Below, one piece after another: positions 37,456 through 45,454 of a DNA stretch of 64,000 nucleotides (its first letter is position 1; every line of letters begins with the position of its first letter). This DNA comes from Martinezella lusitana. GTDB lineage: Bacteria; Pseudomonadota; Alphaproteobacteria; Rhizobiales; Rhizobiaceae. A program made the translations under genes and the position numbers. A model generated the notes under the pieces. That model saw nothing but the letters and a program-made list of their open reading frames with translations. It was not told the DNA's origin and searched no databases. Location of the stretch: positions 1-64,000 of the forward strand of contig NZ_JAFEVL010000042.1 of the NCBI RefSeq assembly GCF_016901135.1. Direction: 5' to 3'.

Positions 37456-38510
37456 CAGCTTCGATCCTTCTTCCGATAGCTTTCGATCACCGCCACACAA
37501 CGCGGGCCGTCCGGGTGAGACGTCGATACGATGGATTTCACAGGCGTGCCGTCATCCGACTGACTGCTTTCTTGCCCGTCCCCTGCGTTTATTTCGGGAA
37601 GCTTGGAGGCAAGCGCGAAACTTGCGAGCACCATACCGTTCGCGGCGCCGCAATCTCCGGTATGGCCGAGCGGCGTCTCGAAATCTTGAAGAAGTGGCTC
37701 GGGGATAAGAGCGCCGGACAAGGCAAATCCCAGATCCTCTGATCGCCACCGTTCCCCATTAAGATCAGTGAGGAACCGGTTTGGAGCAAAGGCCTCGAAC
37801 GCTTGGCGTAAAGGCTTTGCAAGCCCTCTTCCAATGACACCCTGCGGCGCCGAAGGCTTTTCCGTCTCAAAGCCGGTAAATAGGGACTTCAGGGCGCCGA
37901 TGGGCTGGCTTGCACCACCGGCATCTCCAATAGAGATCAATGCTGCTGCCTCGCCAGGAACCAGGCCATGCGGTGTCTGCCGCCCATAGATGCGGCCGCT
38001 CATGGCGAGCAGATCTAAAAGCTCAGCATCCATAAAGCTATCGATCGCTCCGACAACAAGGCCGGGGAATTGTCCTCCCGAGATCTCATTCGCACCCCGG
38101 ACAATTTCGTAGAGAGCGAGCGTGTCTCCATCCGCCAACATGTCGACATTGGAAAATAGACCGGGATAGGTATCGTATATCCAGACCCGCAACCTCTTCC
38201 CGATGTCATGGTTCATAAGCCAGCGGGGGACGACAAGACGCAATGGGACAGGCTTCGACGTACCGATTGCTGCCAGATCGTCGGCGGCGCCGCCGAATAA
38301 CTTTTGCAGCCGCAACTCAAAGTTACGCATGCTTGCGAATGGAATGACGCAGGAAAGCGTCATTGGCGCACCATCCACACCGATAGGGCCCTGCCGCGAT
38401 TTCACAAAATTGCGTTCATTGGCGAAGTACGCCTCGGATGCCTGAGCAAAACCATTGCCCAACGGGCAATGCAAGCCGACAGCGACAATCTCGACCGCGG
38501 GATTGCTCAA
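37455..38510 (-). CDS. Ketosynthase (thiolase)-like protein of the T6SS payload operon
   Basis: A 351-residue protein with a beta-ketoacyl-synthase-like fold: VAVGLHCPLG at the start, GLVVGAIDSFMDAELLDLL in the middle, LVPGEAAALISIGDAG, and ETPLGHTGDCGAANGMV near the end. The catalytic Cys and first His of true synthases are missing (GAIDSF and TDLNGE replace them); only the last His in the GHTG motif remains, so enzyme activity is unlikely. Such proteins recur next to DUF2169 in T6SS payload operons and may help fold or load the effector. The start is TTG at 38510, overlapping the DUF2169 stop; the longer frame to 38690 is a shadow. Confidence 0.8.
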   Translation of the reverse strand: MSNPAVEIVAVGLHCPLGNGFAQASEAYFANERNFVKSRQGPIGVDGAPMTLSCVIPFASMRNFELRLQKLFGGAADDLAAIGTSKPVPLRLVVPRWLMNHDIGKRLRVWIYDTYPGLFSNVDMLADGDTLALYEIVRGANEISGGQFPGLVVGAIDSFMDAELLDLLAMSGRIYGRQTPHGLVPGEAAALISIGDAGGASQPIGALKSLFTGFETEKPSAPQGVIGRGLAKPLRQAFEAFAPNRFLTDLNGERWRSEDLGFALSGALIPEPLLQDFETPLGHTGDCGAANGMVLASFALASKLPEINAGDGQESSQSDDGTPVKSIVSTSHPDGPRCVAVIESYRKKDRS

Positions 38511-39523
38511 CGCACGACCCCCGCCATCTGTCTGATATGCACACGGCAGCCTGAAATGGACATATCCCCCGCCGGACATGGGATGGCCGTGTTCCAAACC
38601 ATTTCCACTGTCTTCCGCGACCCATTCAATAATACGGACACCAGCCTCGGACGGCTCTCCGTCTTTTCGCCACCGGTCCAGGTGGTGCATTCCATAATGA
38701 TTTGCGGCAGACGGAATGGGTAGTCGCCACCCTCATGAAGTCCGATAACCCGCCCTGTCTCACCGCCCTTCAAATCGAATATCTGGTCCTCTGGCGCGGC
38801 CTGGAAGAAGCGATCCGAAAAATCCTGCGGCAAAAGGGGAGCTTCGTATTTTCTCCAATCCTCATCGTAGGTGCCGGCGTGTTCCGCGCGAGGCGCCCAC
38901 GATGGTTGAATGGCGCCAAATCCATATGGGGTTGGCAAAGCACCTTCATCGATCAACGCCTTCGGGTTCTCAACTAGCGGCAGGCTGATCTCCGTTGCAT
39001 CCGGCAATGTCCGCCATTCCGAGGTCCAACCCATGCCGATAGGATTGACGTCATTTGCCGGGCTATCCGCGTTCATGAAGTCTGCTCCTCCCAGACTATT
39101 GCGCCAGGAGAGGCGGGACTCGCGATAGGATTCATAGCCCTCAAGCTGTAGTCTACCGGATTTCTTACGAAGCCGGCGTGGGCCAAAGACCAACGCGCGC
39201 TTGGTATAAGTCCCCAGGTCAAAGCCTGCTTCCATCTGGTTGACGGCGCGGCCGTCCAGGGCCGTTACATTCCCTGCAAGCAAGAAATCAACTTTAGGCC
39301 GAAATGGCGAGATATCGGCCTCCGCCGCCAGTTCCAAATTTTCATCATCCGCGTAATCAGGCGTGATACGGATCTCACCCTGATCGTCGGCGACAGCGTT
39401 AAGACCGCCTTCCTGTATGTCGAAGCGAGCGCGAACCGCCACAACCCAGTTCTCCATCCCTCGACGATCGCGTACGAAATAACCCAATGCCGCGAATGGA
39501 GTCCGGTTATCAACCTGCCACAC
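38507..39523 (-). CDS. DUF2169 adaptor protein
   Basis: A 338-residue DUF2169 protein. The family N-terminus WQVDNRTPFAALGYFVRDRRGMENWVVAVRARFDI is clear, followed by a beta-rich middle and end. In Agrobacterium and other bacteria DUF2169 proteins are chaperone/adaptors required to load DUF4150-containing effectors onto VgrG. This fits here, where the effector two genes downstream carries DUF4150. It ends with a four-base overlap with the ketosynthase-like gene. Cytoplasmic location. Confidence 0.88.
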   Translation of the reverse strand: MWQVDNRTPFAALGYFVRDRRGMENWVVAVRARFDIQEGGLNAVADDQGEIRITPDYADDENLELAAEADISPFRPKVDFLLAGNVTALDGRAVNQMEAGFDLGTYTKRALVFGPRRLRKKSGRLQLEGYESYRESRLSWRNSLGGADFMNADSPANDVNPIGMGWTSEWRTLPDATEISLPLVENPKALIDEGALPTPYGFGAIQPSWAPRAEHAGTYDEDWRKYEAPLLPQDFSDRFFQAAPEDQIFDLKGGETGRVIGLHEGGDYPFRLPQIIMECTTWTGGEKTESRPRLVSVLLNGSRKTVEMVWNTAIPCPAGDMSISGCRVHIRQMAGVVR

Positions 39524-39532
39524 GGGAGCACC

Positions 39533-39784
39533 TCAATTCAGGTCAATCGTCGCGGCATCGAGCGATATATGACGTTCGGCAGATTGGGCGATCGACACGC
39601 CCTGCACCGTGATGCGACCATCCTGTCGAAGTGTGAGCGATGACTTTCCGTTGCGGATGGTCATCGTTCCCGAGTCTGGATCGATCTCCAGCATCTCTGC
39701 GAGCTTACGCAACTTCGACCACGTGCCCCCTTCATCAAGCGGTATGGCTTCAACGAAAAGAGCTTTCTTTGGGATATCATTCAT
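39533..39784 (-). CDS. 83-residue protein with VgrG-tail-like C-terminus
   Basis: A short protein (MNDIPKKALFVEAIPLDEGG...) in the payload operon, nine bases before DUF2169. Its last 38 residues, from KSSLTLRQDGRITVQGV to ATIDLN, line up without gaps with the last 38 residues of the VgrG encoded here (KSRLVMERDGTITLEGV to GKIDMN). This stretch of VgrG is the end of the spike beta-helix, where PAAR proteins dock. The protein might act as an additional spike-tip or adapter segment, or be a reduced DUF3540-type protein. The start codon gives GATTTTGG upstream only; no good binding site. Confidence 0.6.
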   Translation of the reverse strand: MNDIPKKALFVEAIPLDEGGTWSKLRKLAEMLEIDPDSGTMTIRNGKSSLTLRQDGRITVQGVSIAQSAERHISLDAATIDLN

Positions 39785-39836
39785 GATTTTGGACCCGAAT
39801 GGTTTCTCTTTGGAATGCGGATTACAGGGATTGCTG

Positions 39837-40049
39837 TCATGACGTTGATTGCTTCGCTCGCAAGCTCGACAAATCAGCAATAGAAGGCGTGTTGGGGTAA
39901 AGCTTCCGAAACCTTGCTTCCGCCCCGTCGAGAGTCTCATTTTTTGGCCAGGAGGGCGGCGAATTGAGGCTGGCCGACACGACCATCCGATTTCCGCCAA
40001 CGGGAAGACTGATGTTTGCGGCCCTCAAACCTATACTCGGATAGCGCAT
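39837..40049 (-). CDS. Small hypothetical protein in the payload operon
   Basis: A possible 70-residue protein (MRYPSIGLRAANISLPVGGNR...) between the second YezG-like gene and the VgrG-tail-like gene. GGAGGG lies 12 bases before the ATG at 40049. Its composition is natural and the frame fits the operon direction and gap, but no family is recognised. It could be another immunity or linker protein, or the N-terminal piece of a decayed gene. Confidence 0.4.
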   Translation of the reverse strand: MRYPSIGLRAANISLPVGGNRMVVSASLNSPPSWPKNETLDGAEARFRKLYPNTPSIADLSSLRAKQSTS

Positions 40050-40068
40050 AATCCACGTGGCCCTCCTT

Positions 40069-40536
40069 TCAGGCGGAAGTATTCCCACCGAAATTATCGA
40101 AATCAGGCCGAAGCTCCTTTATCATGGTTCGTGCCGTCCCTGGCGTGATGGACCAGCGTTCCGGAGTATCGGTTTCCGAAACAAGGCGCGCACGCTGGCT
40201 CCTTCTGTCATACTGTAGAAGTACCCGACACAAGGCCTGAGGAATCCCCCGATTAGAATCGTCAAGAAACGCAATCACAGCTGGCTTCACATCCTTTATA
40301 GAGCAACTAAAAGCCCACCATGGGCCATCCGCGCCATAGGCATAGCCACTGTTGCCGAAATTCCGCCCACCATCAGAAATCGAAAATACGACGGCTATAG
40401 TCTGCCAACGCTCATCCGTAAGTACATCCGCAGCAAGGACTGACCGCACTACAGCTGTTAGATGCTCACGCCGTCGCTGCCGCTCATCGGCAAGCGAAAC
40501 AATCGTTCCACCATTTCTGTAGAGGCTGTCCGACAA
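40069..40536 (-). CDS. YezG-like immunity protein, copy 2
   Basis: A 155-residue protein distantly similar to its neighbour 40541-40933. Shared features are SGYAYGADG (compare FGYAYDEKG), a segment around CRVLLQYDR (compare FRKILFQFNR), and the ending ERWSITPGTARTMIKELRPDF (compare GRWQVTPKNVDAIIAQLRPNL). It lies four bases after that gene. It is probably a diverged spare immunity gene for a variant nuclease. It carries about 25 extra N-terminal residues (MSDSLYRNGGTIVSLADERQ). Confidence 0.65.
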   Translation of the reverse strand: MSDSLYRNGGTIVSLADERQRRREHLTAVVRSVLAADVLTDERWQTIAVVFSISDGGRNFGNSGYAYGADGPWWAFSCSIKDVKPAVIAFLDDSNRGIPQALCRVLLQYDRRSQRARLVSETDTPERWSITPGTARTMIKELRPDFDNFGGNTSA

Positions 40537-40540
40537 TGCC

Positions 40541-40933
40541 CTATTCTCCGAGGTTAGGGCGAAGTTGCGCGATTATGGCATCGACGTTCTTCGGTGTTAC
40601 CTGCCAACGTCCGAGGTTTTCATACTCAAAGTCAGCGTTAACCTTGCGGCTCACACGATTGAATTGGAATAGAATCTTTCGAAAGCCTTTGTCTCCGTCT
40701 TGACGAAGCCATTCTCGATATGCGGCTACTGGCTGCTCGATCTCGCGCAATTTTGGCGCAACAGCGGTATAATTTCCCTTCTCATCGTAAGCATAGCCGA
40801 ATATCTCGCTTGCTTCGCCGCTCTCATCAACTGTAACCACAATTGAGATCTCGACCCACTCGACACCCTGCATTTTGCCCGAGTTCACAATCGCCCGTGC
40901 AATGTCGCCCATGAGTTCCATGTTTTCCGACAT
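40541..40933 (-). CDS. YezG-like (DUF600) immunity protein, copy 1
   Basis: A 130-residue protein with the pattern of the YezG/DUF600 family, which in Bacillus neutralises the LXG DNase toxin YeeF. Visible are FGYAYDEKGNYTAVAP, FRKILFQFNRVSRKVNADFEYENLGRW and TPKNVDAIIAQLRP. It begins four bases after the stop of the endonuclease effector gene, the classical place of a cognate immunity gene. The same toxin-family and immunity-family pairing occurs in YeeF/YezG, which supports both calls. Cytoplasmic. Confidence 0.75.
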   Translation of the reverse strand: MSENMELMGDIARAIVNSGKMQGVEWVEISIVVTVDESGEASEIFGYAYDEKGNYTAVAPKLREIEQPVAAYREWLRQDGDKGFRKILFQFNRVSRKVNADFEYENLGRWQVTPKNVDAIIAQLRPNLGE

Positions 40934-40936
40934 TTA

Positions 40937-42226
40937 TTACTCCATGTCCCGAAATCGAATTCTGTTGAAGCTTTGGCCCGCCTCATTTTTGAAGCGTTTC
41001 TCGTTACTATATTTAACCGCGCCCGTTTTGGGATCGCGAATGGTGTACTCAACATCAAAGCTGCTTGGACGCACCGATCCAGGCGGATTGACGTCAATGT
41101 TATAATTGACTTCGTAGCCCTTGTTTACCCAGTCGGCCCACTCATTCTCCATCGTTTTCCATGCGCCGGTGTTAAGATTGCCAGCTTGAGGAGCGATACC
41201 ATAATCTGGCGTATCGCCCATAAATCTGTGCGCAACGAGGTGACCGCCCTGATCACCCGGATCGCCTAGCTTACCGATGGCCGTAGCATTGTCACCTCTG
41301 GTCGTGCCTCCAAAGTCCTCGCGCAGAGTGCCTTTCGCATTGATCGGCCTACCAGTTTCCGGATCGTAAGTGATTTCGTTTTCATTTCTGCCGCGGGTAA
41401 GCTTGCCTGATTTTGGCTTGCCAGCCGCGTCACCATTCTTCGGCTCATTTTCGGGGGACGGATTATGATTTGGGTCCTCTGTCTTTACCCCTGGATGATG
41501 ATCTTCAGGCTTTCCAAACTCACGCTCGAGTTGATCTACAGCAAACTCACGCTCCACTTTGCCACCGGACGCATGCGTGAATTCGACGACGACCTTCGAG
41601 GCTTTACCCGCCTCTTCTCCAGCTTTCACCACGCGGACGAAAACCTTGAGCGATTTCAACATCGCCTTGGCGGCAGCGCTTATTCCCTCGCCGAGCGCAA
41701 GATCGCCCACCAAAAAGACACCGTCTACCGTCAGCGTGGCAATGCCATAAAGCCAGCCGCATTGTGTAAACCGCTTTTTGATGGCATTCCATGTTTCACT
41801 GAAATAGCCAGCTATCGCGTCGGCGGCTTTACTATATTCGGATTGGCTCAGAAGCTGCATATTCATGCCATCCTTGGCATATTTTTCAGCTTTGTCTTTG
41901 TCACCTAACCCAAACCAGCTGAGAATCTGCTCCGTTGCGGATAACTGGAAATTGCTCTGGGCCATTTCGGAATAACCATAGCCCGACATGAGATGGCCAA
42001 AACCGCCTTCAGAAATGCCGGCCATCAATTGCTTGCGGGCTTCCGCGTCGGTCGCAAGCACATAGACCATCTTGGCTATGGCGACGTATTCATAAAATTT
42101 CTCGCCGGTGTAGGCGACAATCGAGCACGCATTGTCGGCATGGGTTCCTTTTGTGATATCCGCGCCCGCGCCTGGGTTGTTTCCCGCGTTGGTTAAATTG
42201 TTCGCAGCGCCGGTACCGGGACCCAT
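40937..42226 (-). CDS. T6SS effector with DNA/RNA non-specific endonuclease domain
   Basis: A 429-residue toxin. The C-terminal domain (about 290-429) has EITYDPETGRPINAKGTLRE, GDQGGHLVAHRFMGDTPDYG and NLNTGAWKTMENEW, the beta-beta-alpha-metal endonuclease pattern (family Endonuclea_NS_2; the GGH His is the catalytic one). The N-terminal half is Gly/Asn-rich at first, then helical, with a hydrophobic stretch GIATLTVDGVFLVGDLALG; no PAAR, Rhs or MIX was found. A Pro/Asn/Lys-rich linker (PNHNPSPENEPKNGDAAGK) joins the halves. Start: ATG 42226, next to the upstream stop; a GTG at 42235 overlapping that stop is possible. Confidence 0.82.
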   Translation of the reverse strand: MGPGTGAANNLTNAGNNPGAGADITKGTHADNACSIVAYTGEKFYEYVAIAKMVYVLATDAEARKQLMAGISEGGFGHLMSGYGYSEMAQSNFQLSATEQILSWFGLGDKDKAEKYAKDGMNMQLLSQSEYSKAADAIAGYFSETWNAIKKRFTQCGWLYGIATLTVDGVFLVGDLALGEGISAAAKAMLKSLKVFVRVVKAGEEAGKASKVVVEFTHASGGKVEREFAVDQLEREFGKPEDHHPGVKTEDPNHNPSPENEPKNGDAAGKPKSGKLTRGRNENEITYDPETGRPINAKGTLREDFGGTTRGDNATAIGKLGDPGDQGGHLVAHRFMGDTPDYGIAPQAGNLNTGAWKTMENEWADWVNKGYEVNYNIDVNPPGSVRPSSFDVEYTIRDPKTGAVKYSNEKRFKNEAGQSFNRIRFRDME

Positions 42227-42227
42227 C

Positions 42228-42617
42228 TCATGCACCGTCTATTTTTGATGCTTCAAAAGCGGTGACGTGCCATTGTTGAAAGAATTTCTTCATCTCAATC
42301 GGCAGGAGTTCGCTCCACGAAAACGCGAGGCTTGGCGCCCCAGCGTCCATTGACCCAAGCGTCATACCGCCGACTGCTTGCGCAGCGGCAAGCGCTATGG
42401 CTTTCATCTGCACATTGGCCTCCGGGCCTGATATCGTTTGCTGGACCAATGACTGGAAAAGATCCATCCGCTGGGCGACGGGGATATCAATTTCGGATGT
42501 ATCTTTCGCGGGTGTGATACCAAGCTCTTCCCAAAAGGCTTTTCGACGGTCATCGCGCTTTTGCTGATTGTCCGTTTCGTCGCCTTCCCAAGTGCCTGTG
42601 AGGAATTTCGTCGCCAT
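42228..42617 (-). CDS. Small protein between vgrG and nuclease effector, candidate adaptor
   Basis: A 129-residue protein of unknown family. It is mostly helical by composition, with DNQQKRDDRRKAFWEELGI near the start, an Ala-rich core (MKAIALAAAQAVGGM) and ELLPIEMKKFFQQWHV at the end. It lies seven bases after vgrG and overlaps or abuts the effector, so it is made together with both. Because no known adaptor (DUF4123, DUF2169, DUF1795) serves the nuclease here, this protein is a reasonable candidate for its chaperone. ATG 42617 has GAGG upstream; a GTG one codon earlier is less likely. Confidence 0.65.
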   Translation of the reverse strand: MATKFLTGTWEGDETDNQQKRDDRRKAFWEELGITPAKDTSEIDIPVAQRMDLFQSLVQQTISGPEANVQMKAIALAAAQAVGGMTLGSMDAGAPSLAFSWSELLPIEMKKFFQQWHVTAFEASKIDGA

Positions 42618-42624
42618 CACATCC

Positions 42625-44781
42625 TCAATTCATGTCAATTTTTCCAGCAGTCACGGTAACGGACGTGTCCTGCTTGATGTTGAGCTTGACCCCTTCAAGG
42701 GTAATCGTCCCATCTCGTTCCATGACCAATCGAGATTTGCCGCAAATGATCTCGTATTTGTATCCAATCATCGACACTTTGGTCTGTCCCACTTCCTCCC
42801 AAGATCCCATCGCCACGCTCTCGTTCTTCACGCCGCCAACGGTCAGCTGATACCCACCGCCGACCGTGGTTGCCTTGGCAGCTCCGACGATTTCCGTAGA
42901 CGATACCATCACCGTTTCGGCCTTGTTCTTGCCGACGCCGACGATCATGTTGCCCTCGCCCATGGTGGCTTGAGAGATAAAGCCGAGCATATCGGTGAAG
43001 CCGCCGAGCTTATCCGTCAGCACATTGCCTACCGTGTCGCGCAATATTCCCATCGCGGCCGTGACCCCCTTTTGCAAGATGTTCGGGCCGACCATCAGCG
43101 TCATGTTGCCGCCGATGACTTCGTGATGGTTATTGCCGACTTCGATGGACTTATTGTGCCCTATCGACTCCGCCTGGTTGTTGTCGATGCGTTTCGAATG
43201 GGAATTCTCCACATGCACGCGATGATCGCGCTGGGCGTGCATGTAGATCTCTTGGCGCCCGTTTTCGTCTTCAAACGTCAACTCGTTGAACCCGGTGCCC
43301 TTGTGCGTTTGTGTTCTGAAGATGGATTTTGTCTTATTCGCCGGCAGCGTATAGGGCACGCTATTGGCCGGGTTTGGTACCATACCGGTCACCAGCGGCC
43401 TGTCCGGATCGCCGTCGATGAAGGCGACCATGACTTCCATGCCGATGCGGGGGATGATCTGGCCGCCCCAGGTGCCGCCCGCCCAGTTCTGGGCAACACG
43501 CACCCAGCAGGTGTCCGAACCGTCCTTCTTTGCCTTTCGGTCCCAGGGGTACCAGAGCTTGATGCGGCCATATTGGTCCGGATGGATCTCCTCGCCGGCG
43601 GGACCGGCGACGATGGCCACCTGCGTGCCGCGGATGCGCGGCCGCTCGGTGTTGCGATGCGGCGTCATCGGCACGCGTGACGGCACCGCCTCAAACTCGT
43701 TGGTATATTCCGGCTGATCCATGTTGGTTTCGTACGAAGGATCGACGGCGACGTGGGTCGCGCGGATGATCACGTGCTCCTCGTAGACATGTTCGGGATG
43801 GGCAACCTCATAGGGTGTAAACCGCCGACCCGCCTCCAGTATCCGCGATGTCGAACGCCCGACGACGCGATTGTGGTCGGCCTCGCTCGCCTGCATGCGA
43901 AGCTTCTCTGCCCGCTCGGCTTCCGAGACAGAGGCAATACGGGCGGGATATTCGTAAAGCTCACGCTTCATCGCGCCCGGCATCTGCACCAGCGAAGGCG
44001 TCGTGGTGCCCGGCACGATCTGCGGGGTCTCGAAGTTCCAGTCGGCGCCGGCCCGTTGGCCGGGGATATAAGCGTAATGCCTCATCCATTCGTTGATATG
44101 GTTGCGGTCGGTCGAACCTTGCGCAAGACGCACCCTGCCCTCGCCTTGCGCGGAAGGTGACGGTCCGGCCCATGAATTCGCACCGTCGGAAACATGCAGC
44201 CGGTGGCTGCCATTCTCATGGGAGAACCAGTAGAACAGGCCGTCCTCTTCAAAACGGCGGGTCAGATAGTCCAGATCGGTCTCGTTCCATTGCACCGAAT
44301 AATGCTGCGGTGGGGGTGTCGTGACCACACCGGAGACGTCGGGTGCCGGAATGCCGTGCTCGGAAAACAGCGTTTCGACAATGTCGATGCTGGTCTTGTC
44401 CATCCATATGCGGCAGTCCGAGCGCTGGGATAGCAGCCACATTTGCGGCTTCAGCACCATTGAATAGGAGCGCAGTCCGCGCGTGATCGGCGGTCCCTCC
44501 TGAAGAGCCGTCACCAGACCGTTGAAGGGACGGCGAACGCCGTCTCCGCCATCTTCGGACTGCTGGACCTCGATGGAAATGTCGACCAGGCGGCCGATCA
44601 AGTCCTCCGGCTGGATGACTTCCCGCTTGGCGCGCACGGAAAGCCGGATATCGAAAAGCGAGGATACGCCTTCCGTTATCGTCACCCGCTCCGGCAGGAG
44701 CTGGTCGGTACCTAGCGGCGAGACGACCCTGAGATTTCGGGTCGCCTGGATGAAATCATTGGCCGAAGGCTGGTCGTTCAT
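42625..44781 (-). CDS. vgrG: Type VI secretion spike protein VgrG (TssI)
   Basis: A 718-residue VgrG. The gp27-like base occupies about 1-380 (FDIRLSVRAKREVIQPEDLIG; YLTRRFEEDGLFYWF), the gp5-like OB fold has GEEIHPDQYGRIKLWYPWDRKAKKDG and CWVRVAQNWAGGTWGGQIIPRIGMEVMVAFIDGDPDRPLV, and a beta-helix follows (VEVGNNHHEVIGG to the end). There is no added toxin domain; it ends in GKIDMN. As the spike it carries effectors and PAAR-like proteins at its tip. The gene lies eight bases after the preceding small gene. Confidence 0.96.
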   Translation of the reverse strand: MNDQPSANDFIQATRNLRVVSPLGTDQLLPERVTITEGVSSLFDIRLSVRAKREVIQPEDLIGRLVDISIEVQQSEDGGDGVRRPFNGLVTALQEGPPITRGLRSYSMVLKPQMWLLSQRSDCRIWMDKTSIDIVETLFSEHGIPAPDVSGVVTTPPPQHYSVQWNETDLDYLTRRFEEDGLFYWFSHENGSHRLHVSDGANSWAGPSPSAQGEGRVRLAQGSTDRNHINEWMRHYAYIPGQRAGADWNFETPQIVPGTTTPSLVQMPGAMKRELYEYPARIASVSEAERAEKLRMQASEADHNRVVGRSTSRILEAGRRFTPYEVAHPEHVYEEHVIIRATHVAVDPSYETNMDQPEYTNEFEAVPSRVPMTPHRNTERPRIRGTQVAIVAGPAGEEIHPDQYGRIKLWYPWDRKAKKDGSDTCWVRVAQNWAGGTWGGQIIPRIGMEVMVAFIDGDPDRPLVTGMVPNPANSVPYTLPANKTKSIFRTQTHKGTGFNELTFEDENGRQEIYMHAQRDHRVHVENSHSKRIDNNQAESIGHNKSIEVGNNHHEVIGGNMTLMVGPNILQKGVTAAMGILRDTVGNVLTDKLGGFTDMLGFISQATMGEGNMIVGVGKNKAETVMVSSTEIVGAAKATTVGGGYQLTVGGVKNESVAMGSWEEVGQTKVSMIGYKYEIICGKSRLVMERDGTITLEGVKLNIKQDTSVTVTAGKIDMN

Positions 44782-44788
44782 CTGTGCG

Positions 44789-45337
44789 TCATCCTACCCG
44801 TGAGCTCGCTGCACCCGCCTTGCCGGCGCTACCGAGCACCTGCTTGCGGCCGCCGACGAGATAGGCCATCTGAAACAACGTGCCGTTCGGTAAGGTCTCG
44901 TGCATGCCGGGGCCGTAAAGCACTTCCGGCGTCAGGATCTTGCCGATTTCGGCGCGTGAAGCGACCGTGCCGAGCAGATAGGCGCCTCGTGCCATATACG
45001 CCCGGGTCTCACCGTCGGTGACGGAATAGTTGAACTGGGCAACGAACACGGAATGATGGTTGGTATCCATCTCCCGGATGATGTTGGCTTCGTTGTTGCG
45101 CAGCCATCGCTGCAGCCAATGCGTCAACGACATCTCATTGGCTTTTTCGGAAAACATCCGAAAGAGAGATGCTGCAGCACCCATGGCCTGGTTCCGGGCG
45201 GCGAATTCGCGCGGACCACTGGGATAGGAGAAGTAATCATAGGAAGGACCGCGGCCTGCGCGCCTCATTGGCGGAAGGTCGGTCTGCCTCACCGGCTCCA
45301 TTTGCAGCGCCGGCGACGAAACGGAAAAATCTACCAT
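44789..45337 (-). CDS. Hypothetical protein between hcp and vgrG
   Basis: A 182-residue protein of unrecognised family. Residues around 45-90 (EFAARNQAMGAAASLFRMFSEKANEMSLTHWLQRWLRNNE) look helical, and the middle (HHSVFVAQFNYSVTDGETRAYM) beta. No signal peptide or known toxin motif was seen. ATG 45337 was chosen for GAGG upstream; the longer frame starts in the gap. Genes in this position in other T6SS loci encode effectors, immunity proteins or adaptors, so its role is open. It may share the hcp promoter. Confidence 0.65.
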   Translation of the reverse strand: MVDFSVSSPALQMEPVRQTDLPPMRRAGRGPSYDYFSYPSGPREFAARNQAMGAAASLFRMFSEKANEMSLTHWLQRWLRNNEANIIREMDTNHHSVFVAQFNYSVTDGETRAYMARGAYLLGTVASRAEIGKILTPEVLYGPGMHETLPNGTLFQMAYLVGGRKQVLGSAGKAGAASSRVG

Positions 45338-45454
45338 GGCGACCTCGATGAAAAACGTTGTCAAAAACGTGCAAATCGCAGCCACGGCGGCGATTTAGCG
45401 TCGAACACTGCTCCGGCGCGTTTAATCGCAACGCGCCGGAAAACGGTGCTATCG

